DNA of 64,000 nucleotides, from NCBI RefSeq assembly GCF_000309385.1, contig NZ_JH976537.1, forward strand, positions 4,117,785 through 4,181,784, written 5' to 3'. Under the pieces are notes generated by a model, which was not told the DNA's origin, ran no database searches, and worked only from the letters and a program-made list of their open reading frames with translations. Made by a program: the position numbers and the translations under genes. Shown piece after piece: positions 43,490-52,369 of this stretch; the stretch's first letter is position 1; each line of letters begins with the position of its first letter. The DNA comes from Nodosilinea nodulosa PCC 7104 (GTDB lineage Bacteria; Cyanobacteriota; Cyanobacteriia; Phormidesmidales; Phormidesmidaceae).

Positions 43490-46153
43490 TTACGCTGGCC
43501 GACCGGGATCGAGGTGATCCAGCGCCTTCAGCACTGCGCCCACGTCCATCGACAGGTATTCGCCGAGGCGGAGGATGTCGTTGACCTGGGCGCGGCTGTC
43601 TTGGCCGAGGGGCTTTCTCGACACTGCTGCCTGTTTGAGCAGGGCAAACACCTGGCGGTTGAGGTGCTGGTAGTACAGCTCCTGGGGGCGCTCCAACGAA
43701 AGGCCCAGGTTGAGCTGCTGACCCAGGTTCACCAGCCGCCCCAGCCAATCCACATCGGCGGCGAGGGATTCTGTGGGTGCCTGGTTGAGGATTTGCCACA
43801 CCGATCGCCCGATCAGCCGCTCCAGCATGGGCTTGGCCGCCGCCAGCGAGAGGGAAGCATTGCAGGTGCTGGCTTCGGTGGCGATCGCCTCCAGCTCATT
43901 CAGGTAATCCTCACCCTGGCGCAGGGGGCTGGCGGCGGGGTCGCTGGTTTCGCGCTCCAGGGCTTGCAGCACCTCCATCGCCCGGTGGCTGAGGGCAATA
44001 TCTGCCGCCACTTGCAGCTCCTTGGGTACGGGCAGGCCGTCGCGGTGGAAGGCGCGCAGCACGCCGTAGTTGTCGCGGTAGACCTGGGCGTAGAGCTGAT
44101 CGAGGCGCAGCAGGGTGTCCTGGGAGAGCAGGCCCATCATGCGGTGGCGCTCTTCGGCAAACAGGTCTTGCAGGCCGTAGGTGTGGGGGCCAAAGGCGCT
44201 GTTGATGGCGAGAATGACCTGGGCGGCGCTGGCCTGCCCAAGGCTGTCAAAGACGGCGGCTTTGGCCCGGGTGTAGGCAAGGCGCGATCGCACCGTGGTA
44301 ATACCGCAGTGAAAGTCCCAGCCGCCCAGATGCACCACGGCAAAGGCCAGGTTGAGGCTCTCGCGGGTGATGGTGGAGGTGATTTCGACCTGGCCCACGG
44401 CCAGAGACATTGGCCCCATGCGCTGGCGGCGGTAGTCGTGCTGCTCGACGGTGTAGCAGTAGACGGTTTGCTCGCGGTGGTAGTCGGTGAACAGCGATCC
44501 CATGGCGTAGTGGGCCACCACCTGCTCCAGGGAAATGCGAGAGGGCTTGACCAGCGTTTTGTAGACCCCGGCCCCATCCTGAAAGTCGGTGACGTTGCTG
44601 GGGGCATGGCCGAGGCGCTGCACAAATTCCTGCTCCAGGGCAATCCCCGCTACTTCGCCCGCCAGCTCCATGGCGCGGGCAGCGTAGCGCAGAATTTGGG
44701 TGCCCTCGGGGCGGGAGAGTTCTTCAAAGAACCAGCCGCAGCTGGTGTACATAAACAGGGCGTGGCGCTGCATTTCGAGCAGTTGCAGGGCGGTGACCCG
44801 CTCGACGGGGGAGAGCTTGCGGGTTTGGTGGGCTTTAAAGAAGGCGCTGAGGCTGGCGGGGCTGCGATCGCCCATCACCGCCACGTAGGCATCCCGCGCT
44901 GCCCAGGGGTCGCGCAGCAGGGCCGCCCCGTGCTCTTCGTACACGGCCACGAGTTTGTCGCGCAGCCAGTCGAGGGTATCGCGCAGGGGCCGCCGCCACT
45001 GCTGGTGCCACTCGCCGCCCCCGCCGCAGCCGCAGTCATCCTGCCAGCGATCGACGCCGTGGGAGCAGCTCCAGGCGGTGACGGGCTTGAGTTCGGCTTC
45101 CCAGGTGGGCGGGTGGGTGGCCAGGTAGTGGGCGTAGTTGGTCACCGTCCAGCCCTGGCGGGGAAACTCTTCGGTGACGGCGTAGGCCAGGGCTTTTTCG
45201 GCCCCGCCCCGGTGGTGGCCAAAGGTTTCGCCGTCGGTGGCCACCGAAATCAGCTGGAAGGGGCGGTGGTCGCCGTGGATGGCCTGACCGATGCGGCCGA
45301 CAAAGTGCTGGGACGAACTCAGCACGTCGTTAAAGCCCATGTCGCGGGAGATCGGGCCGTCGTAGAAGAAAACATCTACGTAGCGGCTGGGATCAGGCGT
45401 TCCATCGGCGTGCTTGAGAAAGCAGCGATAGGGACGGCTGGGATCGATCTGGCCGCCGCCCACTTCTTGCCAGCTGTCGCGCTCGCCGTTGTAGCTGACC
45501 AGCGGGCGGCAGCGCTGCACCTGCGACGGGGCCAAAATGGTGAACTTGATCCCCTCGGCGTGGAGCACGTCCAGGGTGGGGTAGTCGATCGCGGTTTCGG
45601 CCAGCCAAATGCCCTCGGGCTGGCGGCCAAAGCGGCGGCGAAAGTCCTCAATGCCCCAGCGCACCTGGGTGACTTTGTCGCGCGGCTTGGCCAGGGGTAG
45701 AATGATGTGGTTGTAGACCTGGGCGATCGCGTTGCCGTGGCCGCTGAGCCGCTGGCAGCTGTTGCGATCGGCGTCGAGAATGCGCTGATAGGTCTCCAGG
45801 TCGTAGCGCTCCATCCAGCTCAGCAGGGTGGGGCCGAGGTTAAAGCTGATGTACTCAAAGGTATTGACGATGCGCACCACTTCGCCGCGATCGTTGAGAA
45901 TGCGGGCGTAGGCGTTGGGCCGGTAGCACTCGTGGTGAATGCGCTCGTTCCAGTTGTGGTAAGGGGCAGCGCTGGGCTGCTTTTCGATCGCGTCCAGGTA
46001 CGGGTTCTCGCGGGGCGGCTGGTAGAAGTGGCCGTGGACGCAGACAAACACCCCCGTGCTAACGGCGGGGATCAAGCCGTCGTGGGGGCCATCATAGGAA
46101 CCTTGGGCCGCAGGAGCAGCCTGCAATGCCGAATGCTGGAGTGAATCAGCCAT
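43490..46153 (-). CDS. Glycoside hydrolase family 57 protein with DUF3536
   Basis: An 887-residue enzyme. The GH57 N-terminal barrel begins VCVHGHFYQPPRENP (HGH at 40-42), and the catalytic glutamate lies in GIWLAETAID (E186). ATDGETFGHH carries another GH57 motif. The rest is the DUF3536 C-terminal region of large cyanobacterial GH57 proteins. The family acts on alpha-glucans (glycogen), as amylase, branching enzyme or glucanotransferase; which is not clear. The opposite strand stays open for 740 codons but is only a shadow. Confidence 0.85.
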   Translation of the reverse strand: MADSLQHSALQAAPAAQGSYDGPHDGLIPAVSTGVFVCVHGHFYQPPRENPYLDAIEKQPSAAPYHNWNERIHHECYRPNAYARILNDRGEVVRIVNTFEYISFNLGPTLLSWMERYDLETYQRILDADRNSCQRLSGHGNAIAQVYNHIILPLAKPRDKVTQVRWGIEDFRRRFGRQPEGIWLAETAIDYPTLDVLHAEGIKFTILAPSQVQRCRPLVSYNGERDSWQEVGGGQIDPSRPYRCFLKHADGTPDPSRYVDVFFYDGPISRDMGFNDVLSSSQHFVGRIGQAIHGDHRPFQLISVATDGETFGHHRGGAEKALAYAVTEEFPRQGWTVTNYAHYLATHPPTWEAELKPVTAWSCSHGVDRWQDDCGCGGGGEWHQQWRRPLRDTLDWLRDKLVAVYEEHGAALLRDPWAARDAYVAVMGDRSPASLSAFFKAHQTRKLSPVERVTALQLLEMQRHALFMYTSCGWFFEELSRPEGTQILRYAARAMELAGEVAGIALEQEFVQRLGHAPSNVTDFQDGAGVYKTLVKPSRISLEQVVAHYAMGSLFTDYHREQTVYCYTVEQHDYRRQRMGPMSLAVGQVEITSTITRESLNLAFAVVHLGGWDFHCGITTVRSRLAYTRAKAAVFDSLGQASAAQVILAINSAFGPHTYGLQDLFAEERHRMMGLLSQDTLLRLDQLYAQVYRDNYGVLRAFHRDGLPVPKELQVAADIALSHRAMEVLQALERETSDPAASPLRQGEDYLNELEAIATEASTCNASLSLAAAKPMLERLIGRSVWQILNQAPTESLAADVDWLGRLVNLGQQLNLGLSLERPQELYYQHLNRQVFALLKQAAVSRKPLGQDSRAQVNDILRLGEYLSMDVGAVLKALDHLDPGRPA

Positions 46154-46638
46154 AGGAGAAAAATGAGTGAGGAATTGAAGAAATCCTGAGCGCAGCCGCC
46201 AGCTTAGCGTTAGCTGGGCAGCCGCCGGGGATCGGGTTTTAGAAAAACTTGGGGCCGGGGATCGCTGCTCTGGGGGCGATACGGCAGATTGGTTAAGCGC
46301 TAAAAAGCCAAAATAAATGCCGCAGGATTACCTGGGGATCGATTGGAACAGCGATAGCAGCATGGGGGCTAAGGGGGGACCGACACAATCGCCAGGTTTG
46401 CTACCCATATTGACAATAGCTTTGCTGATTTTAACCCGCTTTTGAAAAACAGTCGGTCGCGCTTAATCTCCGTTGATGTTTCTCAAGTAGGGGCAAGGCA
46501 AATGCCCTACGTTCAAAATTATGGCAACCAGGCGATCGACCCATCCATCTTAAAGGGGAAGAAGAGTGGTGAACTTAGTGAGACTTTCCTAAAGACTGGG
46601 CGCATCTAGAGATTGGGGGACTACCAACCAAAGCTAGC
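46154..46638. other. Intergenic region upstream of the GH57 gene
   Basis: About 480 bases, more AT-rich than the flanking genes. It should hold the promoter of the GH57 gene. I find no gene or RNA in it; a repeat element follows at 46639. Confidence 0.35.
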
Positions 46639-46716
46639 GATCCCCCTAAATCCCCCTTAAGAAGGGGGACTTTGAAGCGGACTCAGGCTCCCCTTTTTAA
46701 GGGGGCAGGGGGGATC
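46639..46716. repeat. Palindromic G/C-run intergenic repeat
   Basis: An inverted pair, GATCCCCCTAAATCCCCCTT on the left and AAGGGGGCAGGGGGGATC on the right, with a second internal CCCCCTT/AAGGGGG pair. This type of mirrored C-run and G-run element is common between cyanobacterial genes. It may fold as a long hairpin and act as a terminator for the GNAT gene. Confidence 0.6.
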
Positions 46717-46737
46717 CCCTAGTCGTTGCATACGCCC

Positions 46738-47199
46738 CTAGAGACTGGTGGTAGGGTTGATCCAGACCATGGGTAGGCCCCATATGCCGTGCTTTAAGAA
46801 GCGATCGCCCCGGGGCTTAAAGCCTACCTTTTGATAAAAGCCCACCGCTGCCTCAGCGGCGTTGACCGTGACTGTGTCTAAGTCAACGGTGCACTGGCTA
46901 AACAGCGATCGGCCAATGCCCTGGCCAGCAAATTCTCGGCGGACGAACAACAACGACAGATGGTTGCCGCGCTTAAAGGCAATGAAGCCAACGACCACCC
47001 CATTCCAGGTAGCGACGCGCGTTTTTTGGTCGCTTAAAATTCGCTCTCTCAGCTCGTCTGGATGGCAGAGCTGGAGCCATTCAGCCACGCTGTCGGGGGT
47101 GCCGTCGGTGAGTTCCCACAGATCGGCAGCCGCCCACAGACATCCACTAATGGCGTATTCGTCTCCTAGCTGGGGCCGTCCATAGGCGATCGGAGTCAT
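46738..47199 (-). CDS. GNAT family N-acetyltransferase
   Basis: A 153-residue GNAT enzyme. The acetyl-CoA-binding motif is RREFAGQGIGRSLF, preceded by strand LSLLFV and followed by VNAAEAAVGFYQKVGFKPRG, the motif B region. Substrate unknown. Its start lies just 2 bases past the stop of the histidine kinase on the same strand, so the two are co-transcribed. Confidence 0.85.
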   Translation of the reverse strand: MTPIAYGRPQLGDEYAISGCLWAAADLWELTDGTPDSVAEWLQLCHPDELRERILSDQKTRVATWNGVVVGFIAFKRGNHLSLLFVRREFAGQGIGRSLFSQCTVDLDTVTVNAAEAAVGFYQKVGFKPRGDRFLKHGIWGLPMVWINPTTSL

Positions 47200-47200
47200 G

Positions 47201-48577
47201 CTATCCGCCCAATCCCCCCTGGGGCAGTACGACAGTTACCGTGGTGCCCTGCCCCGGCTGGCTGTCGAGGTGAATGTGGCCCCGGTGGGTGTCGACAATC
47301 ACCTTGGCGATCGCCAGCCCCAGCCCCGTGCCCTGATCCCCGCTGCGCAGCCGCGAGGGGTCGGCCCGGTAGAAGCGATCGAAGGCGTGGGCGATCGCCT
47401 TCTCGTCCATGCCAATGCCGGTGTCCTGCACCGTCACCTGCACCCCCGGTTGGCCCTGCTGCTTGGCGGGCTTTACCGTTACCGTCACGGTGCCGCCGTC
47501 GGGGGTGTACTGCACGGCGTTGCTGATCAGGTTGGTGAATAGGCGGGTGAGCTGGCCGGGATCGCCCAGAATTGTGGAGCTGGCGGTGGGGGCCATGGGC
47601 AGATGCTTGGTACCGGAGCGGTGTTTGCCGGAGCCATCCCCAGGCAGCTCAACCCGCAGGGCAATCTGCCGTTCGGCGGCCATCACCTGCTGCTCTTCCA
47701 CCACCTCCTCCAGCAGACCCTCCAGGCTGAGCGAAGCGGGGGTCAGGGCAATCAGTCCGCTCTCCTGGCGGGCGAGAAACAGCAGGTCGTCCACCAGCCG
47801 CCCCAGCCGCCGGGTCAGCCGCTCAATCACCTGAAACTGCTGCTGCTGAATCTCCACGTCGGGGTCGGGGTCCGACAGCGCCACCTGGGCGTTGGTCTGG
47901 ATCACCGCGATCGGGTTGCGCAGCTCGTGGGAGGCATCTGCGGTGAACTGCTTGAGCTGTTGGTAGGAGTCGCGCACTGGAGCCATGGCGATCCCCGAGA
48001 GCAGCCAGCCGATCGCGGCCACCGCTCCCACCATCAGGCTGGTGCCCAGGGCCAGATCCAGAATCAGGCGGCGGCTGGGTTTTGTCACCTCAAACCAGGG
48101 GTGACTGACCCGCAGGTAGCCCAGCACCTGGCCGTCGGCCTGCACCCGCTCGGTAATCTGGCGAAAGAATGTGTCTACCCCCACCTGTACCGTTTCGCCC
48201 GCTGGGTTGACGTGCAGGGGCACCGGCTGGAGATCCGTAAAGGTAGACCACAGCAATTGGCCATCGGGGCCAAACCACTCCAGGTCGATGTGGTCGTCTT
48301 CAACGGCGCGGGCGTTGTCGCGAAAGCTGGCCTCAACGTTGACCCGCAGGGGTGAACTACTGGCCCTAGCGGTGGCGAAGAGGTGATCCCCGGCGGTGTC
48401 GGGTTCGATAACGAGCGATCGCTCCACGATCTCCACCACATGGTCGAGGGTGTCATCCACCCGCTCCACCAGGGTAGTGCGCACGTAGAGGTAAAATCCG
48501 CTGGCAAACAGTAGCAGCAGCACCGCCGTCACCGCCGTATACCAGAGCGCAAGCCGCCGCCGAGTCGCCTGAAACAT
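47201..48577 (-). CDS. Membrane sensor histidine kinase, RppB/NrsS-like
   Basis: A 458-residue kinase. Two membrane helices (about 11-31 and 173-195) frame a periplasmic sensor of about 140 residues. The HisKA domain has H217 (DASHELRNPIAVI). The HATPase has NLISNAVQYTPDGG, DTGIGMD and GTGLGLAI. The N-terminus (RRLALWYTAVTAVLLLLF, RVDDTLDHVV) resembles Synechocystis RppB/NrsS. No response regulator is beside it; the gene is followed by the GNAT gene and preceded by a HEPN gene. Confidence 0.87.
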   Translation of the reverse strand: MFQATRRRLALWYTAVTAVLLLLFASGFYLYVRTTLVERVDDTLDHVVEIVERSLVIEPDTAGDHLFATARASSSPLRVNVEASFRDNARAVEDDHIDLEWFGPDGQLLWSTFTDLQPVPLHVNPAGETVQVGVDTFFRQITERVQADGQVLGYLRVSHPWFEVTKPSRRLILDLALGTSLMVGAVAAIGWLLSGIAMAPVRDSYQQLKQFTADASHELRNPIAVIQTNAQVALSDPDPDVEIQQQQFQVIERLTRRLGRLVDDLLFLARQESGLIALTPASLSLEGLLEEVVEEQQVMAAERQIALRVELPGDGSGKHRSGTKHLPMAPTASSTILGDPGQLTRLFTNLISNAVQYTPDGGTVTVTVKPAKQQGQPGVQVTVQDTGIGMDEKAIAHAFDRFYRADPSRLRSGDQGTGLGLAIAKVIVDTHRGHIHLDSQPGQGTTVTVVLPQGGLGG

Positions 48578-48583
48578 AGACCC

Positions 48584-48970
48584 CTAGGGCAATCTTTGAA
48601 TGACAAAGTTCAAAATTAATTCGGCCATTTCTATCGCCTGTCGAGCATCCTCTTCTTCAGGTTCAAGGGTATCTGAGGGGTAGCGAAACTCCGTGGCGTA
48701 GGGCGTTAACGTATCAGCGGCATCATCCCATCGCCTGAACTCTGAATCAAATTGGCAGCAGAGATCGAGCAAAACATCCAAGTCGTGCGTTTTGGGAAAG
48801 CCTGCACCCTGGTGCACAAGATAAGCTTTCAGCGCCTTCTCCGCCGACTGCTGACAATGGTAGGCAACATTTTCAAGTAATAGCTCTTTGAGAAGCACCC
48901 TGGCTGATTGCAAATCTCGTCTGCTGATGGTCAGCCATTTCTCCACCTCCGCTTGCCTAGCCTCAGCCAT
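48584..48970 (-). CDS. HEPN domain protein (toxin of a HEPN/MNT pair)
   Basis: A 128-residue HEPN protein: WLTISRRDLQSARVLLKE, NVAYHCQQSAEKALKAYLV, KTHDLDVLLDLC and ATEFRYPSD. It is the HEPN partner of minimal nucleotidyltransferases. In characterised pairs it is an RNase toxin that the MNT inactivates by adenylylation. It overlaps the MNT gene by 8 bases and is downstream of it. Confidence 0.87.
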   Translation of the reverse strand: MAEARQAEVEKWLTISRRDLQSARVLLKELLLENVAYHCQQSAEKALKAYLVHQGAGFPKTHDLDVLLDLCCQFDSEFRRWDDAADTLTPYATEFRYPSDTLEPEEEDARQAIEMAELILNFVIQRLP

Positions 48971-49283
48971 ATAAAACTTTTCCCTGGCGAAGCGCTTGAC
49001 AGACTAGGGAACTAACCACGTTCTTTTTGCGCTCGACCTCTTCGCGGGTCATCACCAAAATATCTTTAGGAATCCCCAACCCTCGTAGCGCTTTGTAGGC
49101 AACTCGCGCTCGCCGATAGCGGGGCTCGTCGGACTGCGAAACAATGACCAGCAGGTCGATATCGCTATCTTCATTGGGTTCGCCGTAGGCGTAGGAGCCA
49201 AACAAAATGATCTGCTCTGGCTGGAGGGCAGTTACTAGCCGCTGAGTTATTTGATGGAGTTGTTCAGTGGTTAGCTGCTGCAC
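48963..49283 (-). CDS. MNT domain nucleotidyltransferase (antitoxin)
   Basis: A 106-residue minimal nucleotidyltransferase with GSYAYGEPNEDSDIDLLV (G29, S30, and metal aspartates D41 and D43). It starts with GTG. It is first in the MNT/HEPN pair and overlaps the HEPN gene by 8 bases. Family members adenylylate a tyrosine of the HEPN toxin. Confidence 0.88.
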   Translation of the reverse strand: MQQLTTEQLHQITQRLVTALQPEQIILFGSYAYGEPNEDSDIDLLVIVSQSDEPRYRRARVAYKALRGLGIPKDILVMTREEVERKKNVVSSLVCQALRQGKVLYG

Positions 49284-49439
49284 TTAGATTCACCCACATA
49301 TTGAGACAGCCCCAGGTTTTTCTGCGGGGCTGCGATCGCATCTGCTGCAATGTTTCAATCCTAAACCAAGCGCAGACTGAATCTGCCATACAACAGCTCA
49401 AAGCGGCTACCCTGGCAATGGCCCCCATGCGATCGTGCT

Positions 49440-51125
49440 GTGGTAGATACCTCCCAGACTCAGGCAAAGGCAGCTCAATCCCGACGACGAGGCAAAGGCA
49501 AAGAGGACACAACAGACCAAGCTCCTCCGCTCACTCGCAAACAAGAGCGGGCGAAGAAGCGCCAGGCCCAAAAGGCGCGTAAGGCCTTGATTCAGTACCT
49601 GTCGGCCACGCTATTCGCGGCTGGGCTGATTGGGGTACTGCTGGCGCTGCTGGGGGAACCCAAGCTGGGGCTGGCGGCGGTGGTGGCGATCGCATGCCTG
49701 GCCCTCTCCTTCAAATACCCGCGCCAGGCCATCTACGGGCTGATTATCTACGTGCCCTTTAGCGGCACCATCACCTACGCCCTGGGGGGCAGCGGCATTT
49801 TGCAGCTGGCCAAAGACGCCATCTACATTCCAGCGCTGATTGGGGTGATTCAGTTTTGCCGCCGCACCAGGCAGCCGCTGATTATTCCACCCATGATCAA
49901 GATTCCGCTGCTGACGCTGCTGGGGCTGTGCAGCCTCACTCTGCTGGTGGTGAATGGCGGGCAGCAGCTCGATGCGGCGGCGGGGGAAGTGCCGATTTTA
50001 ATTGGGGTGCTGGGGCTGAAGGTGCTGATCGGCTACGTGCTGATTATTCCCTGTATTTATTACCTGCTGCGCGATCGCGAAGACGTTTACTTTCTGCTGC
50101 GCCTGCAGGTGATGCTGATCTTGGTCTGCTGCGGACTGGGCTTTATCCAGTTCTTAATGCTCAAAACGGGCATTTGCCAGGGTACCGTCGGCGAGGGCGA
50201 AGATCTATTTAAGGCGTCGCTTCAGGCCCGCTGCTTTGTCGGTGGGTCGCTGCTGTATTCCCCCTCCCAGGGGCAGATTCGGCTGCCGGGCACGTTCAAT
50301 GCGCCCTGGCAGTGGGGCTGGTTCTTGATCTCCAGCGGCTTTTTTGCCTTTGGTACGGCTTTTAGCGATCGCAGCCCGATCTGGCGTCTGGTCGGCCTGT
50401 TCTCTCTGGGTGCGGTGGGGGTAATGGCGGTGGTGTCGGGGCAGCGCATCGCCCTGGCCCTGGTGCCGGTGACCATCGTCGGCCTGCTGATTCTCACCGG
50501 GCAGGTGGCCAACCTCAAGCGCTTTTTGCCGGTGGGAATTGGTTTGGCCATTATTTTGACCGTGTTTGTGGTCAAAAATCCGGTGGTGGTGGGTGAACGG
50601 GTGGCCAGCTTTCAGGCCCGCTGGGCCGCCTCGCCGCCCCAGGAGTTTATTGTGCAGCAGTTTCAGTGGGCGCAAAAGCAGCAGCAGGGCATTTTGGGCC
50701 GGGGGGTGGGCCGCGCTACCAACGCCGCCCGCATTTTTGGCAAAACCGAGCTGGTCGAGACCTACCACCCCAAGCTGCTGTACGAAATTGGCCCCCTGGG
50801 GCTGCTGGCGACGCTGGCGGTGTATCTGACGCTGACGGTGGCCGCCTTTAAAGCCTACCGCTCGATTAAAGACCCCAACCTGCGGGGCTACGGCGCGTCG
50901 ATGTGGGTGTTTGTGCTGTTTATCAGCATTTTTCCCTACTACTATCCGCTGGATGTGGATCCGGTGAATGTGTACTACTGGCTGGCGGCAGGCATTGTGC
51001 TGAAGCTGCCGGAAATTGACCAGCGCGAGCGCTTGCAGCAGAAGCTGGAGAGCGCCAGAAGTCGCCGCAAACTCACCAAACGCGAGCAAAAGCAGCTCCA
51101 GCAGGAGACAATCGTGTTTGAGTAG
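49440..51125 (+). CDS. hpsL: O-antigen ligase-like hormogonium polysaccharide protein HpsL
   Basis: A 561-residue membrane protein with a Lys/Arg-rich start and about ten membrane helices. The sequences FKYPRQAIYGLIIYVPFSGT, RCFVGGSLLYSPSQGQIRLP, GTFNAPWQWGWFLI, SGQRIALALVP and GVGRATNAARIFGKTELVET match the HpsL type of O-antigen ligase/polymerase. In Nostoc, hps genes make the polysaccharide for hormogonium gliding. The GTG at 49440 is the start. A filamentous host is therefore likely. No other hps genes are in view. Confidence 0.78.
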   Translation: MVDTSQTQAKAAQSRRRGKGKEDTTDQAPPLTRKQERAKKRQAQKARKALIQYLSATLFAAGLIGVLLALLGEPKLGLAAVVAIACLALSFKYPRQAIYGLIIYVPFSGTITYALGGSGILQLAKDAIYIPALIGVIQFCRRTRQPLIIPPMIKIPLLTLLGLCSLTLLVVNGGQQLDAAAGEVPILIGVLGLKVLIGYVLIIPCIYYLLRDREDVYFLLRLQVMLILVCCGLGFIQFLMLKTGICQGTVGEGEDLFKASLQARCFVGGSLLYSPSQGQIRLPGTFNAPWQWGWFLISSGFFAFGTAFSDRSPIWRLVGLFSLGAVGVMAVVSGQRIALALVPVTIVGLLILTGQVANLKRFLPVGIGLAIILTVFVVKNPVVVGERVASFQARWAASPPQEFIVQQFQWAQKQQQGILGRGVGRATNAARIFGKTELVETYHPKLLYEIGPLGLLATLAVYLTLTVAAFKAYRSIKDPNLRGYGASMWVFVLFISIFPYYYPLDVDPVNVYYWLAAGIVLKLPEIDQRERLQQKLESARSRRKLTKREQKQLQQETIVFE

Positions 51126-51291
51126 ATCGGCTGGATGGAGCCGACGTCGCTGACCCGTTCGCTTAACTTAACTCGCCCTGGGGGGAAGGGGCGTGGTAAA
51201 ACTCAGGGAAAGCACAAGCGAATTATGTAGTACGCTTGAACCAAGCTAGACTGTACTCTCTTGCATCAATGGTTCTTACGGAGACAGCCCC

Positions 51292-51681
51292 ATGGCACAG
51301 GTAAAGGGTAATAGCGCGATCGCAGAAGCAGAAGCCCCAGATAGTCTGGAGGCAGATACCTCCGCTGCGATCGCTGACGACGGCGAAGACACCGCCGTAG
51401 ATGCGGTCGATGCTGAGCAGATTGACGATCTGTTCAAAGACCTCAAGACCCTGCTCAGCACCGTAGAGAAACTGCAAAAAGCCCGTCAGGATGTGGGCGA
51501 CATCAAGCCCCTGATTCTGCGGCTGCTCGATGGTGAGCTGCTCTCCGGCGACGAGCTAGAAGAACTGCGGGGCGGCATTGGCGGCCTATCCAAAATCCTC
51601 AAGCTCTACAACGACTACCAAGTCGCCCTGGAGCGCGCCCAGCCCGCTCGGGCCATTCTCGATCAGCTCCTGAAAGCCTGA
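51292..51681 (+). CDS. Conserved cyanobacterial hypothetical protein
   Basis: A 129-residue acidic protein. The N-terminal 50 residues are disordered (Ala/Asp/Glu-rich). The rest is helical: DLFKDLKTLLSTVEKLQKAR, DIKPLILRLLDGELLSGDEL, LSKILKLYNDYQVALERAQP. It looks like a small soluble helical bundle. I know no function. GGAG stands well placed before the ATG. Confidence 0.7.
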   Translation: MAQVKGNSAIAEAEAPDSLEADTSAAIADDGEDTAVDAVDAEQIDDLFKDLKTLLSTVEKLQKARQDVGDIKPLILRLLDGELLSGDELEELRGGIGGLSKILKLYNDYQVALERAQPARAILDQLLKA

Positions 51682-51858
51682 GGATTTGCAGAGCGTCATT
51701 CTAAGTTTCTGGACTCTGGCCGATCGCAAGGGGGCAATGGGGCTGGGGAACCAGGGGAATTGGAGCGATGGCCTGATTTCCGTCCAGCCGCACTGGAATG
51801 CTTCGCCTGTTTTCTGACGTTTGTGCCAGTGTTGCGTCCGGCTGTCAGCGGTTGAGCT

Positions 51859-52164
51859 ATGTCGCCAAAGGATCTGGGGCATTTAAACCGAACCCCCGCT
51901 GCAGAGGTCGCGATCGCCGCCCCAGACGGCATCGCCACAGATCTGGCCGCATTGTGGATGCTGTTTGAGGATGAGGACGCTCGGCAAGAGGCGATCGCTG
52001 CCTACGGTCCTATTTCCAGCGCTACCCTACAGCGGGCTAAAGGCTGGGCCATTTTGTTTGGCGTGGTGCTGCTGGACACGGGCTTGATGGATTACCCCCG
52101 ACAAGCTGCGATCGGCGAGCAAACCCTGCGCCGCATAGCCCAGGACGGAGAAAGTCGATCCTAG
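51859..52164 (+). pseudogene. C-terminal fragment of an aminoglycoside phosphotransferase-family gene
   Basis: A 101-residue frame. From about residue 25 it reads ATDLAALWMLFEDEDARQEA, then ATLQRAKGWAILFGVVLLDT and DYPRQAAIGEQTLRRIA. These are the last third of APH-family kinases (compare the usual ...RARGWALLFGLVLLD...PRHAAMGEATLRR). The N-terminal lobe, the catalytic HGD loop and the DFG-like motif are all missing, and upstream sequence offers none, so it is a remnant. Confidence 0.55.
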
Positions 52165-52205
52165 TGCCCATTCGGAATTCTCACTGCGAAAACCTCAATT
52201 TCCCG

Positions 52206-52344
52206 TAGGGTGTCATTAGGCGGCCCGCAGCTTCTGTAACCAAACGACCAGCCACCGCCCCGCCGTAATGCACCGCTTACGATAACGGGGCCATCCTTAA
52301 GAAGAAAGTCCCCCAGCGGTGCATCGCTGCGCGGATGCACCCTA
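52206..52344. repeat. Inverted-repeat intergenic element
   Basis: GTAGGGTG at 52206 and CACCCTAC near 52337 are its ends. Within it lies a hairpin GGTGCATC / GATGCACC (52318-52341). Such GTAGGGTG-bordered repeats with hairpins occur widely in cyanobacterial intergenic DNA; a related one forms the tail of the TIR gene. Confidence 0.5.
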
Positions 52345-52369
52345 CAACCGTGAGGATGCGGGAAGTCGG

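Noticed and set aside
43478-45700. A 740-codon open frame on the plus strand
   Set aside because: It lies wholly antisense to the GH57 gene, which has clear catalytic motifs. The GC-rich third positions of that gene keep the opposite frame open; the translation is low-complexity (Gly/Val/His/Gln) with no domain.
50205-51089. A 294-residue frame antisense to hpsL
   Set aside because: Arg/His/Gln-rich shadow; hpsL is clearly the coding strand.
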